Positions 1-10,564 are shown, counted from the first letter of the stretch. The stretch is 64,000 bases of DNA from Agmasoma carcini (nom. nud.) (GCA_029232285.1 JAOXFI010000005.1:230349-294348); one strand, 5' to 3'. Notes: a model not told the origin generated them from the letters alone. Program-made: numbers and translations.

Positions 1-433
1 CTGGTATTTTTAACAAGAAAATACTTAAAGTGGTACTTATCATTGTATAGCTTCATATTTAACAACACTACAAGCATTAAATGTGATAATAAACATTAAA
101 TTTGTCATAATTCATTTAAATTACAAGCAGGAGTGTTATATGTGATTAATATATTAAAAATAGTTAACATTTCTTAAAATTAGCTATAAATACATTCAAA
201 GTGTGACATATATATAAATTTTTCTTTTGATTTGAATATTTTCATCAAATCTACAGTTTTTATTATTAAAAAAAATATAAATAAATTTGATCGTTTTATT
301 TTTCTTAATTTTAACATAAAATGTTAATATCGAACACAACCAAATGCAATTATTCATTCTCCTATTACTTTCTCCTTTATTTATTAATAATTTGTATTTC
401 CTTTTATATTTTTTAAAAAAAAACTTCACCATT
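1..433. other. AT-rich leader, no gene seen
   Basis: Very AT-rich sequence with no credible coding frame. An in-frame ATG at 344 would add 30 mostly hydrophobic residues to the AAA ATPase that follows. The ATG at 434, right after an A-run, is the better start. Confidence 0.6.
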
Positions 434-1840
434 ATGACTTTGAATGAAAATGGAAAAGAATTTCCAAATGATATAAAAAATAACTCTGCGTCTGATACTG
501 GGATAAATAATGGTAATATAGATCAAAATTATGCTGCTTATTCAAAAAATGATGAAGCAGCAACTTCTATACCATCTGAAATAAATACACAGAAGGATAG
601 TAGCAACATCACTGACCCCGGAAACAAAAATAGTAATGAACAAAAGTCTAAAGACCCTTCCGATTCGCATTTTAATACTATTTTGAGAAGTTCATCATTT
701 ATAAGACTAAATAAGAAAATTGGTGAAATTTCAAAAATAATGGACAAACAACAAAGATACAGTTTAATTATGATGTTAATCTTGTATATTGGTGGTGGTG
801 TTTTAATAATGTACCTTGTTAATATAGTTGACAGAGTATATAAATATGATTTTTCTACAGGAACTGGTAGTGAAATAGAATTTATCAATAATTGGGAAAA
901 GGGTGAAACATATGCTAAACTTCCCTTTTTTGGTTATAAGAAGCAAATGAAAGGTTTAATAGATAAGCTTTATGAACAATGTGATGGGCTTGATAATTGG
1001 TCTGATGAAGAAATTAAAATGAGAATGACCCCTCCTGACAGAGCCTTTTTACTTTATGGTCCCCCTGGTACAGGTAAAACGTTGATTCTAAAGAAATTGA
1101 TGTATTATGTTGATCTTAAGTATCGTACGAAAGAATATGCTGATGATAATGCTACAGAGGAAGAAATATATGACAAAACTGATCCTATTGTTTATTTCTT
1201 ATATATTACACCCCAAGATATATTTGGTAAATACTTAGGACAGACTGAAGGTAATATTGATAAAGTTTTTAAAGAAGCAAGGAAATTATCTGATAGGGGT
1301 CATATTGTATGTATAATCTATGAAGAGGCTGAGATATTCTTTAGTGATAGAAATTTTGGGTCGTTAAGTAGTCCTGAGCTTCGTTATAAGTCTGAATTTT
1401 TACAACGAGTTTCTGAAACTAAATTTTCACGTGAGAAAATATTTTCATTTGCAATTACAAATCTTCCTCATCATTTTGACGATGCATTTTTCCGTAGATT
1501 TGGGCATCAGTTCCATATGGATAATTTGAAAGGATCTGAGAGGTATTTATATATAAAAGAACATATAAATTCTATTTCAAATATAGTAACTAAAAAAATA
1601 CCAAATATAAAAGAAATGGTTTATGAATTCAATTATAATCTTAAGAAAGATTTGAGTACGCAACTTTTATTTGATAGTATCAGTAGTTGTGTAGTTGATG
1701 AGGAGGATTGTGATAATAACGATATAATAATATTTGACAAGAGTAGGGTTAGCGAGGAATATATGAAAAATGACAAGTGGAAAACATTTGAAGAAATAAA
1801 AAAGAAAAAGGTGGCTAAAACTTCGAAAAATCCTCAATAA
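434..1840 (+). CDS. Msp1/ATAD1-like membrane-anchored AAA ATPase
   Basis: Predicted 468 aa. An acidic, Ser/Asn-rich N-terminal part is followed by one hydrophobic segment near residues 110-131 and then a single AAA domain. Walker A is GPPGTGKT at residues 209-216. The pore-loop-like stretch GKYLGQTEGNIDKVF and the arginine-finger region FFRRFG are visible. One N-terminal membrane span plus one AAA domain, with no protease motif, is the layout of Msp1/ATAD1. Msp1 extracts mislocalised tail-anchored proteins from the mitochondrial outer membrane; here that would be the mitosome or ER (inference). Walker B is unusual: it reads CIIYEEAEIF, so the usual Asp-Glu is Glu-Glu. ATAD3 or another AAA subfamily is possible. 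Confidence 0.7.
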   Translation: MTLNENGKEFPNDIKNNSASDTGINNGNIDQNYAAYSKNDEAATSIPSEINTQKDSSNITDPGNKNSNEQKSKDPSDSHFNTILRSSSFIRLNKKIGEISKIMDKQQRYSLIMMLILYIGGGVLIMYLVNIVDRVYKYDFSTGTGSEIEFINNWEKGETYAKLPFFGYKKQMKGLIDKLYEQCDGLDNWSDEEIKMRMTPPDRAFLLYGPPGTGKTLILKKLMYYVDLKYRTKEYADDNATEEEIYDKTDPIVYFLYITPQDIFGKYLGQTEGNIDKVFKEARKLSDRGHIVCIIYEEAEIFFSDRNFGSLSSPELRYKSEFLQRVSETKFSREKIFSFAITNLPHHFDDAFFRRFGHQFHMDNLKGSERYLYIKEHINSISNIVTKKIPNIKEMVYEFNYNLKKDLSTQLLFDSISSCVVDEEDCDNNDIIIFDKSRVSEEYMKNDKWKTFEEIKKKKVAKTSKNPQ

Positions 1841-1978
1841 ATTTATTTAATTAAAATTTTTGATATAAGAAGGGTGTAATCAGTTAATGATATGATAATA
1901 TGTAAGAGGGCTATTAATCTTGTTGTCTATACTAAGATAAATTAGTGAAAATATGATTTTTTAAATTTTTTTTTCATA

Positions 1979-2853
1979 CAGGGTTGGCAAAAAAAAACGG
2001 AAAAGCTATTATGACACAACCAGTGTATATCATAGATAAATTTCTTTTAAATAAATATAATAGTTTTGTATAACTCAATTTATTATTTTTAATAATCAAT
2101 ATGACTACCTTTAGCTAAAATGATGGCTTTTTATCTTTCTAACAAGGTTTTTGCAAAAATCAATTGGTATGCCATACCAATTACGTTTAAAAATTTCATC
2201 ACCTTTTTTAGCTTTAAAATTTGTATTTTTGATTCAAAAGATTCTCATTTAGATTTAAATCTGAGATTGGATCAGCCATTCATGTTTTTAAATCCTCTTT
2301 GACCTAAAGAATTAATGAGCATGCTTTGATGCATGTTTAGGATTTTTATCTTGTTGAAAAACAAGATTTTCAAAGTTTTATTTATCCAAAGAGTATTCAA
2401 GATTCTAATTAAAACCAAATTATAAACTTCTATAGATGAAAAACCACCTACACTATATTTTTACCTTCCCTGTGTTTTATTTTTGGCACAAAATGTTTGT
2501 GATCATAAGTCATAACTTCTCTTCGGCAACAATATTGCTTTCTTTATTCATAAATAAATTCAATGATGATACATCAGTCCATTGAAAAGTATATATTTGC
2601 TTTTGTTGCAATAAATCTATTTTTAATGCTACAACCCGTCCTTTAATAAATTAAGATATACGTTTACACTTATAACATGAATGCGAAGGTAATATATTTT
2701 CCGTTTTTTCATATTATTTGATGTTTTGGTATTTTTGATTGATTTACATTATTATAAAATATAATGATAAATTGTGTTATATAATACGATAATATTAATT
2801 TAAAAATGAATTTGGATATGATATGCACAGTAGGGTCATAATAGCTTTCCCTG
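1979..2853 (-). mobile_element. Degenerate mariner/Tc1 element, CAGGGTTGG family, internally deleted
   Basis: The left end starts CAGGGTTGG after a TA (1977-1978). The right end is CCCTG followed by TA (2854-2855). Subterminal sequences are inverted: AAAGCTATTATGAC on the left and its complement on the right. The interior matches the better preserved copy at 35310-36548 in several blocks, for example near 2630-2660 and 2700-2790. At 875 bp it is about 360 bp shorter than that copy. Its transposase frame, on the minus strand, is destroyed. Confidence 0.75.
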
Positions 2854-4229
2854 TAATTTACATCCTTCGCCAGAAATGATGTCTTTAGATGAGTTAGATC
2901 AAAGAGGTTTTCCTATATAAAGAAAAACATATCTGCTAAAAAATAAAATATTTAAATGATAATATAAGTTTTACCTTTTGACTAAAAAATAAAATTTTTA
3001 TACTGATTTTCATATTATAAGGAAATGGTATTAATGTAAGGGTTGTACAGTCTAATCACTTGACTTAACACAATCAGATCTATTTTATTATAAGGAAATG
3101 GTATTGATTACATGGCTTGTATAGTTCAATCACTTGACTTAACACAATCAAATCTATTTTAACTATATATAAAGAATTTTATTGAAAAGGGGCTAAATCA
3201 TTAAGTGATCTTAATAATAAAATATTAAAAATGGTCAAATATACAAAATAAACATGTGAAATGGTTGATTTAAATAAAAGAAAAGGTATTAAAGCAATTA
3301 GAGCTATTAAAATTATTATTTTTGATTTTTTCTATATAATTCATAATACAAGTAAATATTATAAAATAAATATTTTCATTATTCACTAATCACCAATTAT
3401 TTAGAGGTGTCCCATTTATAACCCAGTGTATTATAAACAAATTATATTAATCGGTAGAAACTATAATGTTGTATTTATTTAATAATGTTATACTATTGAT
3501 AATGATGGTATTAATATATATTGGTTATGAAATGAATATATCACTATAAACCTATAACAGTTTTAATATATTAATAGCTATAAATACAAACTAAGTATAA
3601 TATTGTTTTATATATTATATTATAGATCTATAATCACAGATTTATTGTATATTAATCATGATAATACATTATAATATTTGATACTCTTTAAAAAAATTAA
3701 CCCAGTAACAAATTATACTTAAATATGATGAATATCATTTAAATTCTAATAATTTAACATGTTTTTAACCAAATTCTTTAATTTTCAATGGCTCTAGTGA
3801 TGACTTAAAATCCATTCATTTCAAAATTTAAATAATAATGAAAATTTGTTTATCTTTTTTAAAATAAATCAAGTGAAAAGGCCTTTGTATTGAATAGATG
3901 AGGCAGGAATGGCTAAAAATAATTGTAAAATTTTATACTAGCCATGAATGTGTGAATTATTTACCTAAAAACAATGTTTATGTGCTGATAATAATAAAAA
4001 AGATAAAAGGAAAGCTTAAGGTGGTTTAAATGTTAAATATATTTTAGTGTTAAATATATCAAAGTGATAGCAATTGATATTAAGCATTGATTTATGCAAA
4101 ATAATACTAAAAATTATAAAAAAATTAAATATAATAGAATGAAATATAAAATTATGAAAAAGGGTAAATTTTCTTCCTATTCATTCAAAAACATTTATAA
4201 TAATATGACACTATAATATTATTAACAAA
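2854..4229. other. AT-rich spacer with no gene seen
   Basis: No coding frame is supported. It holds one 73-bp tandem duplication (listed separately) and several short AT palindromes. It may contain the unrecognised upstream flank of the Merlin relic that follows. Confidence 0.5.
3015..3161. repeat. Direct tandem duplication, 73-bp period, two copies
   Basis: Both copies begin TTATAAGGAAATGGTATT and both contain CACTTGACTTAACACAATCA before a shared TATTTTA end. The second copy starts at 3088. They differ by scattered substitutions, so this is not a very recent duplication. No function is suggested by the sequence. Confidence 0.85.
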
Positions 4230-5082
4230 TATTGAGCTTTTGTTAAATAGTAACGATGAATTAATAACATTTTTACAATATTTGGGTGTATTAAAAGAGA
4301 ACTATTCATGTCTAATCCCCTGTATACTATTTATAATAACATTTTTACAAGGTTTGGGTGTATTAAAAGAGAACTATTTGTTTCCAATCCTCTGTATACC
4401 ATTTATAACATCAAATTATACAAGAAACGTAGATAAGAAGGCTTTTGGGTGTTTTAATAAACCCCACATCAATTTTTAAATAGATTTTTCAATTCACAAA
4501 ACGGTTTTTTATGACTTTGAAAACAATTTATTTTTGGTTAATTTAACTAGATTATCTAAGAAAATGATAATTAAAATTTATGAAAAATAAAATTAAAGTG
4601 TATGGATTATTTTGATGAGCATCCGATGATGTGGGAAGGAATGAGTGTTGTTTGTAAGGTTGATGAAAGTCAATTCAAACACAAGAGGCAAAATCATAGG
4701 ACTGGGTATAAGAACAAGATCTATAGGTTTCAGTATCGCTTATACCCCATCAATACCTGCAAAAGTATACATGGAACATGTTACCGATAGAAGTACGCTG
4801 ACATTATTACCTATTATCAAACGTATCTGTAGAGAGGGTATAATGATCCATTTTGATGATCATATTCTAGAATATACTCTCACAGTTAATCATGGTGTTT
4901 ACTTTGTTGATCCATTATCCTCTAATTATACTCAGAATATTGAATCATATTGGGGAAAGGTCAAGACATGTATAAAAGCACGAAAGGGTTTACAATTTAT
5001 TAGAATAGAAGTTTTTCTGACAGAAATGATGGCAAAACACAGTATCATTAGTAAAGATTTTGAAAAAATGATGAAATTATGA
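4230..5082 (+). pseudogene. Merlin (ISXO2-like/IS1595-type) transposase relic, copy 1
   Basis: The zinc-ribbon part (about 4240-4479) and the catalytic part (about 4640-5082) of an ISXO2-like DDE transposase lie in different frames. Near the C-terminus the hallmark NIESYWGKVKTCIKARKG corresponds to the family's H-T-x-x-I-E-S-x-W-x-x-x-K block. LLPIIKRICREG precedes it, and VNHGVYFVDP matches the conserved V-N-H-S-x-x-F-V-D stretch. The first half carries a 72-bp in-frame direct duplication (4264-4335 and 4336-4407). Frame breaks near 4480-4640 make the gene inactive. A sister copy with the same upstream flank is at 40128-40970. Confidence 0.8.
4264..4407 (+). repeat. 72-bp in-frame tandem duplication inside Merlin relic
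   Basis: Two copies start ATAACATTTTTACAA, at 4264 and 4336. Each encodes a version of ITFLQ-x-LGVLKENY followed by IPFI-like residues. The copy at 40128-40970 has this segment once, so the duplication arose after the two relics separated. Confidence 0.85.
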
Positions 5083-5398
5083 TGAAAATAAACCATCAAT
5101 AATGATATTGAAAATATAATATTAAAAACTTGATAAATAAAAATAATCAACTTATGGAGAACCAATATAATAAAAAACCAGATTATGTAAGTGATAATTC
5201 ACTATAGCCATACAGTAAAAATATTTTTTATGTATCAATAAGAGGGGTGTTTTTATAATTTATGTAATTCTAGAAGAATAATTAATAATTCATTGAATAT
5301 CTTTAGTGGTAATGGTAGATTAATGAACTACACTTCTCTTATAAATACGCTCAATATTTTTTCAAGTATTTGGCTAAATTCAGATTTAATCACAAGTA

Positions 5399-6793
5399 CA
5401 CTGCTTCGCAAAAAAAAGTAGCTTCCCAAAAAACGAAAATCTTGTGCTAGATAAAACTAGATAGAAAAAATATATAATAAAATAAACCATTTAAATGCAT
5501 ATATATTCTTGTGTTTTTCAATGCTTCAATATGAATTCTAAATATAATATTTAGTGTGAACATGTTTGCAAAAAAAAAGTAGCACCTTGAAATTCATGAA
5601 TTAACATTACTCTCTCAGCTCTATAAATAGCCAAAGCTCTTTTTTAGAACTCAAAGCATAATGCCTCACTATTTCATGATCCATGTTTGAAAATTCTATC
5701 ATTTAATTCATCTTTCTTCAAAAGCCCAAAACCTCTTAATTTTAGCTTTATATATGCCCAATATACACGATAAAAATTAGATCGAGTGATTATGGTGGCT
5801 ATTTTATTATTTTCTATTTTTAGAAATAATCATTGTTTGAACTGACTTTGTTGTGTGGCAAAGTGCATTGTCTTGCTAGAAAATTAAATCTGAAATACTC
5901 ATCATAAATGCAGATTCTCCGAGATTTTGAGCAAAAGGTTGTTTATATTCAGCAGCGTCAATAGTTTGATTAATAAACACAGTCTACTTACCTTTTTGAA
6001 TGATATGCAGCCCATACCATTACTGATCTTCCGCCATGCTTTACTAATGGTAAAATATACTTTGGATTTAGCCTTTCCCATTTCTTTGTGCACAAAACAA
6101 GAACTATCTGGCTGATAAAGACTAAATCAGCATTTATCAGAAAAATAATTGATTCAAGCTAATCTTTTAAAAATTCATTACATAGTTTTTTCCGTATAAT
6201 AATGTTCTTCTTACTTAATAATAGCTTAATAACAGGAATAAATATGTTGATACTTTGTTTATTGATATAGTTGATATAGATACGTTGATATCGTACTGTT
6301 TTAACATGTTTTTTTATTTCTTGTAAAGTGATAAATAGATTTTTATCAATACACTTTATAAAAATTTTGATGATAAATAATTGAATTTCATATATCGTTC
6401 AGATCCCATTCTTCGATTTATTGATTTGTTGTTTTTCATTTATTATTGATGTTTTGCACTATTCTGCGCGAAACATTGTGTTTTAAAGAGATAGGATTTT
6501 TAAGTTAAACCATGTATTAAATCACTAATAACATTGATTTTTTTTGCTCTTCCGAAAAAATGTTTTGACATGGATTGGTCGTTAAATAGATTTTAAGTAT
6601 AAAAACAGAGGGAAATCCTAGGATGCTACTTTTTTTTGCAAACATGTTTACATTAAATTTAGAATTCATATTGAAAAACACAAGAACATATATGTATTTA
6701 AATAGTTTATTTTATTATATATTTTTTCTATCTAGTTTTATCTTGTACAAGATTTTCGTTTTTTGGGGTGCTACTTTTTTTTGCAAAGCAGTG
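5399..6793 (-). mobile_element. Tc1-like element with IR/DR ends, copy A
   Basis: A 1395-bp element bounded by CACTGCTTCGC and GCAAAGCAGTG and flanked by TA on both sides (5397-5398 and 6794-6795), the target duplication of Tc1/mariner insertion. Each end carries two versions of the motif GCAAAAAAAAGTAGC-ACC: outer at 5404-5430 and 6768-6790, inner near 5565-5590 and 6622-6647. This is the IR/DR arrangement known from Tc1-type transposons. The interior on the minus strand shows a broken transposase, including a QDNALCHTTKSVQT-like block and a following DLNPIEHLW-like region. Many stops make it inactive. Confidence 0.85.
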
Positions 6794-6920
6794 TATATTA
6801 TAGTTTTTTCTAAGGAATGATCATTTTTTAATCTTGTTATAAAAACACCTTTAACTTAATATAGTACCTTTAAGAATAATTCAAAATATAAAAATACCAT
6901 CACTATAACTCCTTTTATTA

Positions 6921-7682
6921 TTAATCAGGTGGTAATTTACCAAATACAATACAAATATATTTTCCATATTTTATCATTTCCTTTTCATTCTTCTCCTTCA
7001 TCGCCTTTTTAAACTTTTTTAACATTCCCATTGAATGTCTAGAAAGTACATCATGAAACAAATTATAATTTCCTATAATAAAGTCAACATAATTCTCTAA
7101 TGTCGTTCTATTCACAAGACAAATGTGATACGCTTCCCCTAGTTCATTCTTCAATATATCATCAATACATGGCTTAATCCTATCTAGAACTTGATTTTTA
7201 TATTTATTTATATATTCTTCACTAAAATTTATAACACTACCTTGTTGAATAAGTGCTATTATATCTTCAATTGACTTCGAATTCAATTCAAAACTATTTA
7301 TATTTACAGTGTGTGCCTTAAGTGACATCCCCCTGTCATTAGTCAAAAGAACGGGATTTTCAACTTTTAAACAATAATTTATGATTCTATCATCATTATT
7401 TTTAACTTCAACATTCTCCTTTTTATCTAAAATAACATCTAACTTACGATCATCTATCAGACCTTCAATCTCAGCATTTATCCCATCTTTGATAGAATAA
7501 ATAAATCTTAAAGCATCTCTTGCTTTGTATGAATTCACTTTCTGATAGTCTAACTCTTCAATAACTACTTTGGATAAGTTTATTGTTAAGAAGAATGGTA
7601 GTTTACATGAGTAAAGTCTCTTTATCACATCAAGATTGTCTAAAAGAACATTTGTGTCTGGAATTACTGAGTATTTCAACAT
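6921..7682 (-). CDS. SWT1: SWT1-like PIN-domain endoribonuclease
   Basis: Predicted 253 aa. The N-terminal half is a PIN domain with its acidic residues in order: D9 in VIPDTNVLLDNL, E42/E43 in VIEELDYQK, D97/D98 in NNDDRIINYCL and D116 in VLLTNDRGMSLKA. PIN domains cut single-stranded RNA using these residues and a divalent metal. The combination with a helical C-terminal half (about 150-253) fits Swt1, a yeast nuclease that removes defective mRNPs at the nuclear pore. The open frame continues about 100 codons upstream, but that part is low-complexity and hydrophobic. I chose the ATG at 7682 because the PIN core starts there and an A-run/T pair lies just before it. NMD4- or SMG6-type PIN proteins are alternatives. 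Confidence 0.75.
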   Translation of the reverse strand: MLKYSVIPDTNVLLDNLDVIKRLYSCKLPFFLTINLSKVVIEELDYQKVNSYKARDALRFIYSIKDGINAEIEGLIDDRKLDVILDKKENVEVKNNDDRIINYCLKVENPVLLTNDRGMSLKAHTVNINSFELNSKSIEDIIALIQQGSVINFSEEYINKYKNQVLDRIKPCIDDILKNELGEAYHICLVNRTTLENYVDFIIGNYNLFHDVLSRHSMGMLKKFKKAMKEKNEKEMIKYGKYICIVFGKLPPD

Positions 7683-9154
7683 CAAGCAATTTTTTTTACT
7701 GAATAAAATTAAATAAGTTTTTTTTGACATTAAAAGGAGGACGAAAATTAATATTTGTAAATATATTAGTATTAGTAAGTGTAATATATTATTATTAGTT
7801 ATAAATATATAATGGAACTGATCTTGAATGGATACTATTAAATTATATTTATAAAGATTCATAAGGGTTATCATATGAACATATAATATTTTTTTTAGCC
7901 TAAAGAGAATAGCAGCCATGGTTGATGTTGGATAGTCGATAATAGGAATTTCAATGGCATTAGAAATACTCACCAAAAGTATCAATGATTTTAAGACATT
8001 ATTTTGATACAGGATCTGTTTAATTAAAAATAAGGATTGATATAGGCACTATAACCTAATTTTAGAAGCAATATGTGGTTGGATTACGAGTGTTGTACAT
8101 TAACACTTAAGCAAATTTCAAATAAATACAGTTAAAATTATTACATTCGTACTTCTACATGCCATATTGATAGATGTTTTATGAATTTCAATATTCTTTA
8201 AAATCAATATCAAAAGATCCCGAGAAACGAAATTATGACAATACAATTGATATGACAGAAACATATGTAAGAAAGTATAGGTTATTAGAAGAAACCTAAA
8301 AAACAAAAACTATATTGAAATCGGGGGTTTTGATGAGGAAACACAAGGGCGTTCGCTGGTCGAGAGTTCAACAACAACATATACACCGATTTAAAACAAA
8401 CAATATTTATGTTTTTGTGGTAATAAAAACTACACTGTGTTATATAGTAAAATTATATATATTTTATAAATTGTGATGATTTTAGTATTAAAAGAAAATA
8501 TTCTAAGTTTATCAGTAAAATTCATATTCACTTTATCAATTGTGATGATTTTGATATTATTTGGTTCAATTAAAATAATATTGTGAAGAATGTGATATTC
8601 TTGACCTGGTTTTACTTTAGTATTAAATTATCATATCTTCGTCATTTAAGAATCTCATCTGAATTTGTTTTTTTCTTAATGGAGAACATGGCAGTGAGAG
8701 GTAATGCCAGAAAATAAACTAAAATCTTTGATATATTATATTCTTCAATTATAATATTTAAATATATTATAAGATGATTGGATATAAATCGTTAATATTA
8801 AATATTTTAATAATTATATCATCACCACTTTATTAGAAACATGATTAGTTAGTTAGTTTAAATCAAACATAAATTTATATTAGCTATAAAACAGGGGCTA
8901 TAAATTAAAACTGTTTAATATTGAACCAAACTTTACTATTCATTATTTAAATCTGGTTATTTATATCATAAACTATCTCTACACATTAATTATCAACATC
9001 TTACCTTTTCAATCACAAATTCTTAAAAAACACTTATAAATTCATAATCTAATCAAAAACATGTGCTTAAACCAATCCTTCTACATAATATCACATCTTT
9101 TAATTAAATTAATCATTATTACATGATTAGTAAATTATCAAAATAAAACAAAAA
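7683..9154. other. AT-rich intergenic stretch; one GC-rich island
   Basis: No protein gene is supported. The only outstanding feature is the 75-bp island at 8318-8392, listed separately. A 12-codon ATG frame at about 8681 is too short to call. Confidence 0.5.
8318..8392. ncRNA. Candidate structured RNA (stem-closed GC-rich island)
   Basis: A local GC-rich island stands out in about 1.4 kb of AT-rich spacer. Its ends pair perfectly: AAATCGG at 8318-8324 with CCGATTT at 8386-8392. Inside, GTTT/AAAC flanks the loop TGATGAGG, and GCGTTCGC is self-complementary. The 75-nt length and 7-bp end stem resemble a tRNA, but I find no T-arm on either strand. TGATGA resembles a snoRNA C box, but no D box is seen. 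Strand and class are unknown. Confidence 0.3.
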
Positions 9155-9334
9155 TTATTTATTTTTATGATAATTATTATATTTCATCTCATGTTTTACT
9201 TCATTGAGCATCTTAACTAGATTATCAGGTGCAACACCACTGTCCAGCAGCTTTAATAAAATTCTACAATCTTTCTCATTAAAATCCAAGCCTAAAGCTT
9301 CAGCTATGCTTGAAGTCAATTTTTCTCTGTTCAT
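9155..9334 (-). CDS. MZT1: MOZART1-like gamma-tubulin complex protein
   Basis: A 59-codon gene encoding a small helical protein. The core SIAEALGLDFNEKDCRILLK continues with LLDSGVAPDNLVKMLNEVKHE. This matches the MOZART1 pattern of IS-x-x-L-x-x-GLD, a cysteine, then LL-x-x-G-V-x-P-x-x-L-x-x-x-L-x-x-E. MZT1 binds the N-termini of gamma-tubulin complex proteins and recruits the complex to the spindle pole. Family members are about 60-80 aa, so it looks complete. The start is supported by AAAAATTTCCC immediately before the ATG. It is transcribed divergently from the GDI gene, 228 bp away. There is no internal stop or frameshift. Confidence 0.75.
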   Translation of the reverse strand: MNREKLTSSIAEALGLDFNEKDCRILLKLLDSGVAPDNLVKMLNEVKHEMKYNNYHKNK

Positions 9335-9467
9335 TGGGAAATTTTTGAATCATTGGAAAAGAGATTGATTCAAGTCAAATTATAATAATTTTGATACTAA
9401 AATATATTAATTTATGATTATATTCTTAATATAATATTAAGGATATAATAATTGACTAACATGACTT

Positions 9468-9536
9468 ACCTAACCTAACCTAAACTAAACTAACCTAATC
9501 TAACCTAACCTATTCTAATCTAACATAATCAACTAA
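9468..9536. repeat. Degenerate CCTAA (TTAGG-type) telomere-like repeat
   Basis: About 13 imperfect units of CTAAC/CCTAA on the plus strand, equivalent to TTAGG on the other strand. It is internal, lying in the divergent promoter between the MZT1 and GDI genes. TTAGG is the arthropod telomere repeat. Here it could be a fossil chromosome end, a healed break or a simple repeat. Confidence 0.7.
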
Positions 9537-9562
9537 AATTTTTATTTCAAACAAATTCTCCT

Positions 9563-10564
9563 ATGGAAAGAGAATTCTTGGATACAGCCATAGAAGGAAC
9601 AACAGTAATTGATTGTCTTAAGGTTGTATCTCCAAATGGTCAAGTTGTAGTCATATCTGATGAAAATCAATACGGAACAACCTACAATAGAGAAATCGCA
9701 CTTAGAAAATCAAAAATAATTCAAAACCTAAAACTTTTGACTAAATACCACGAACCTATGTCAGTCGAAGCCCTCCCATTTCTTATAAGAACAAATAGTC
9801 CAATACTAAAATTTATAAGTAAAAACTATTTCGCTAGCGAACTGAAATTCAAGGACATCAATGATGTCTTTTATATTGATAAAAATGATACAATTTTCAA
9901 ATATCCAAATAATAAAACTGACATAGCAACCAACAAAAAAATCACAAAAATTAACAAATTTTATTTACATAAATCAATAAAAGAAAAAAATTTCAATATT
10001 TTTAAAGAAAACTGTTCAGATGATGACAGTAAATTGATAAAAACAGCATATGAAGCAATAAACTTCGATAAATACTGCCAAACATTTGAATTACCACCTT
10101 ATGTGTATCCCTTGTACGGTATGAGTGAAATATCAGAGAACTTAAGCATGGCAAATGCACTGAAAGGTGTGATATACTTCTTGAACGACAACCTTAAGTA
10201 TGATATTAATGATGACTACGAAGGTTATAACTTTAAATTTGAAAGTGATTTGGGTGTTTTGTACACTAAAAAATTTATAAGTCAATCATTGTTAAAGGTT
10301 AAGCATTACGTTAGAGTCATAAAAACAATGAAACAGAAGTTTAATGGTTGTTTTAAGGCTTATGTAGAGGATGATGAGGTCATGACAGCAATAGGTCTTG
10401 ATAGCTCAGTATGTGTTACGAATGGATATAGTCAAATTATATATTTCATAAAGAAAGAATCATCAGTGACTTATTCTAACTTAGCTAAGTTCAAAATATA
10501 TCCTAATGATATTATTTGTGATATAATGTTTGAGACTTTATCAGATTTGAGTCAATTTGAGTAA
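9563..10564 (+). CDS. GDI1: Rab GDP-dissociation inhibitor / Rab escort family
   Basis: 333 aa, against about 450 for fungal GDI. The N-terminus (about 8-50) follows the FAD-like GDI fold: D-T-A-I-E-G-T-T-V-I-D-C-L, then SPNGQVVVISDENQYG, equivalent to the family's G-K-x-V-L-H-x-D-R-N-x-Y-Y-G. A second block, PPYVYPLYGMSEISENL near residues 180-196, corresponds to SPYLYPLYGLGELPQ of GDI. GDI extracts prenylated GDP-bound Rab GTPases from membranes and recycles them; the related escort protein presents new Rabs to the prenyltransferase. The glycine motif is degenerate, which is normal because GDI does not bind FAD. GDI and REP cannot be told apart with certainty here. Confidence 0.8.
   Translation: MEREFLDTAIEGTTVIDCLKVVSPNGQVVVISDENQYGTTYNREIALRKSKIIQNLKLLTKYHEPMSVEALPFLIRTNSPILKFISKNYFASELKFKDINDVFYIDKNDTIFKYPNNKTDIATNKKITKINKFYLHKSIKEKNFNIFKENCSDDDSKLIKTAYEAINFDKYCQTFELPPYVYPLYGMSEISENLSMANALKGVIYFLNDNLKYDINDDYEGYNFKFESDLGVLYTKKFISQSLLKVKHYVRVIKTMKQKFNGCFKAYVEDDEVMTAIGLDSSVCVTNGYSQIIYFIKKESSVTYSNLAKFKIYPNDIICDIMFETLSDLSQFE

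Noticed and set aside
344..433. Hydrophobic 30-residue N-terminal extension of the Msp1-like protein
   Set aside because: It would look like a signal peptide, but the local start signal and the polar N-terminus point to the ATG at 434.
7683..7985. 100-codon upstream extension of SWT1 with hydrophobic stretches
   Set aside because: The PIN fold begins at the ATG at 7682. The extension is low-complexity AT-driven Ile/Leu/Phe, and the start signal sits at 7682.
8681..8719. Micro-ORF MENMAVRGNARK
   Set aside because: Only 12 codons. It was considered as a first exon with a GTAATG-type donor, but no acceptor or downstream frame was found.
9473..9484. ACTTACCT, identical to the U1 snRNA 5' end; also near 59716
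   Set aside because: At 9473 it is part of the CCTAA repeat and no U1 stem-loops or Sm site follow. At 59716 the neighbouring hairpins do not fit U1.
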